This document shows positions 63,658-64,000 of a DNA stretch of 64,000 bases, one piece after another (position 1 is the first letter of the stretch; every line of letters begins with the position of its first letter). Origin of the DNA: QYOJ01 sp964616825 (GTDB lineage: Bacteria; Bacteroidota; Bacteroidia; Bacteroidales; FEN-979); contig CAZTSX010000008.1 of assembly GCA_964616825.1 (NCBI GenBank), forward strand, positions 65,230 through 129,229, given 5' to 3'. Position numbers and translations under genes: made by a program. The notes under the pieces were generated by a model that saw only the letters and a list, made by a program, of their open reading frames with translations, was not told the origin of the DNA and made no database searches.

Positions 63658-64000
63658 TAGAAAGCATACGGGTAATTAGTACTGCTCGGCTTTGACATTA
63701 CTGTCTTTAGACCTGCAGCCTATCAACGTCCTAGTCTTGAACGACCCTTAAAGGAAGTCTCATCTTAGTCTGAGTTTCGTGCTTAGATGCTTTCAGCGCT
63801 TATCTCATCCGAACGTAGCTACTCTGCGATGCAGTTGGCACCACAACAGATACACTAGAGGTTCGTCCAACTCGGTCCTCTCGTACTAGAGTCAGGTGAC
63901 TTCAAACTTCCAACGCCCACAACAGATAGGGACCGAACTGTCTCGCGACGTTCTGAACCCAGCTCGCGTGCCACTTTAATGGGCGAACAGCCCAACCCTT
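63658..64000 (-). rRNA. rrl: 23S ribosomal RNA, 3' part
   Basis: The minus strand reads the 3' domain VI of 23S rRNA: the sarcin-ricin loop appears as CTCAGTACGAGAGGACCGAG-like sequence near 63875-63893 (here with TCTAGTACGAGAGGACCG), and further helices lead to an end near 63660. The gene continues past the right edge. About 110 bases separate it from 5S. Confidence 0.92.

Overview
The window is a scaffold piece of about 64 kb (three 100-base N gaps) from a member of the Bacteroidota, probably a Bacteroidales-type anaerobe or microaerophile from an environmental assembly. The evidence is: type IX secretion (T9SS) C-terminal sorting domains, TonB-dependent receptors with carboxypeptidase-like N-terminal domains, a Bacteroidetes putative porin, BT_3928-type and DUF1599 proteins, and promoters of the TTTG / TAnnTTTG type. 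Pyruvate phosphate dikinase, a KamA-type radical SAM enzyme, superoxide reductase and ferritin fit a low-oxygen life.

Layout. 1-9.8 kb: partial TonB receptor, threonylcarbamoyl-AMP synthase, GT9 glycosyltransferase, dapD, ruvX, def, TPR lipoprotein, folP, DUF1599, a BT_3928-type DoxX protein and an ABC permease. 9.8-10.5 kb: a four-helix-bundle gene between inverted repeats, with an N gap. 10.5-13.5 kb: tpiA, then a minus-strand oxidative-stress cluster (PerR-like regulator, peroxiredoxin, superoxide reductase, ferritin) with a good PerR box. 13.5-25.6 kb: prmA, a 1498-residue exported protein, plsY, dnaN, cold-shock protein, maeB and a KamA-family protein. 25.6-35.9 kb: a heavy-metal (probably copper) locus: HYC_CC_PP protein, CusA-type RND pump, TolC-type channel, CusB-type adaptor, HMA protein and TonB receptor. 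35.9-42.1 kb: a REP-associated transposase with an N gap, ppdK, an acetyltransferase and alkaline phosphatase. 42.2-49.1 kb: two T9SS cargo proteins and a two-component system (TPR histidine kinase broken by a frameshift, NarL-type regulator). Three copies of a ~125-bp promoter module lie around the regulator; two of them precede small exported or membrane proteins. 49.2-58.8 kb: SDR/DUF2867 protein, cupin, flavin reductase, ORF6N protein, a saccharopine-pathway gene pair, a DjlA-like co-chaperone and a YdeP-type molybdoenzyme. 58.8-64 kb: T9SS cupredoxin, a decayed Old Yellow Enzyme gene abutting a truncated hybrid kinase, a porin, and the 3' end of an rRNA operon (23S, 5S, terminator) on the minus strand.

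Two signals are not explained by ordinary annotation. One is the three-copy promoter module around the two-component system, with block spacing constant to within a base or two. The other is a dispersed system of short tandem repeats, mostly 7 bp with some 8-11 bp units. They lie between genes, occur in frame inside several proteins, bracket small singleton genes (four-helix bundle, transposase, ORF6N, acetyltransferase), and sit at the edge of every assembly gap.
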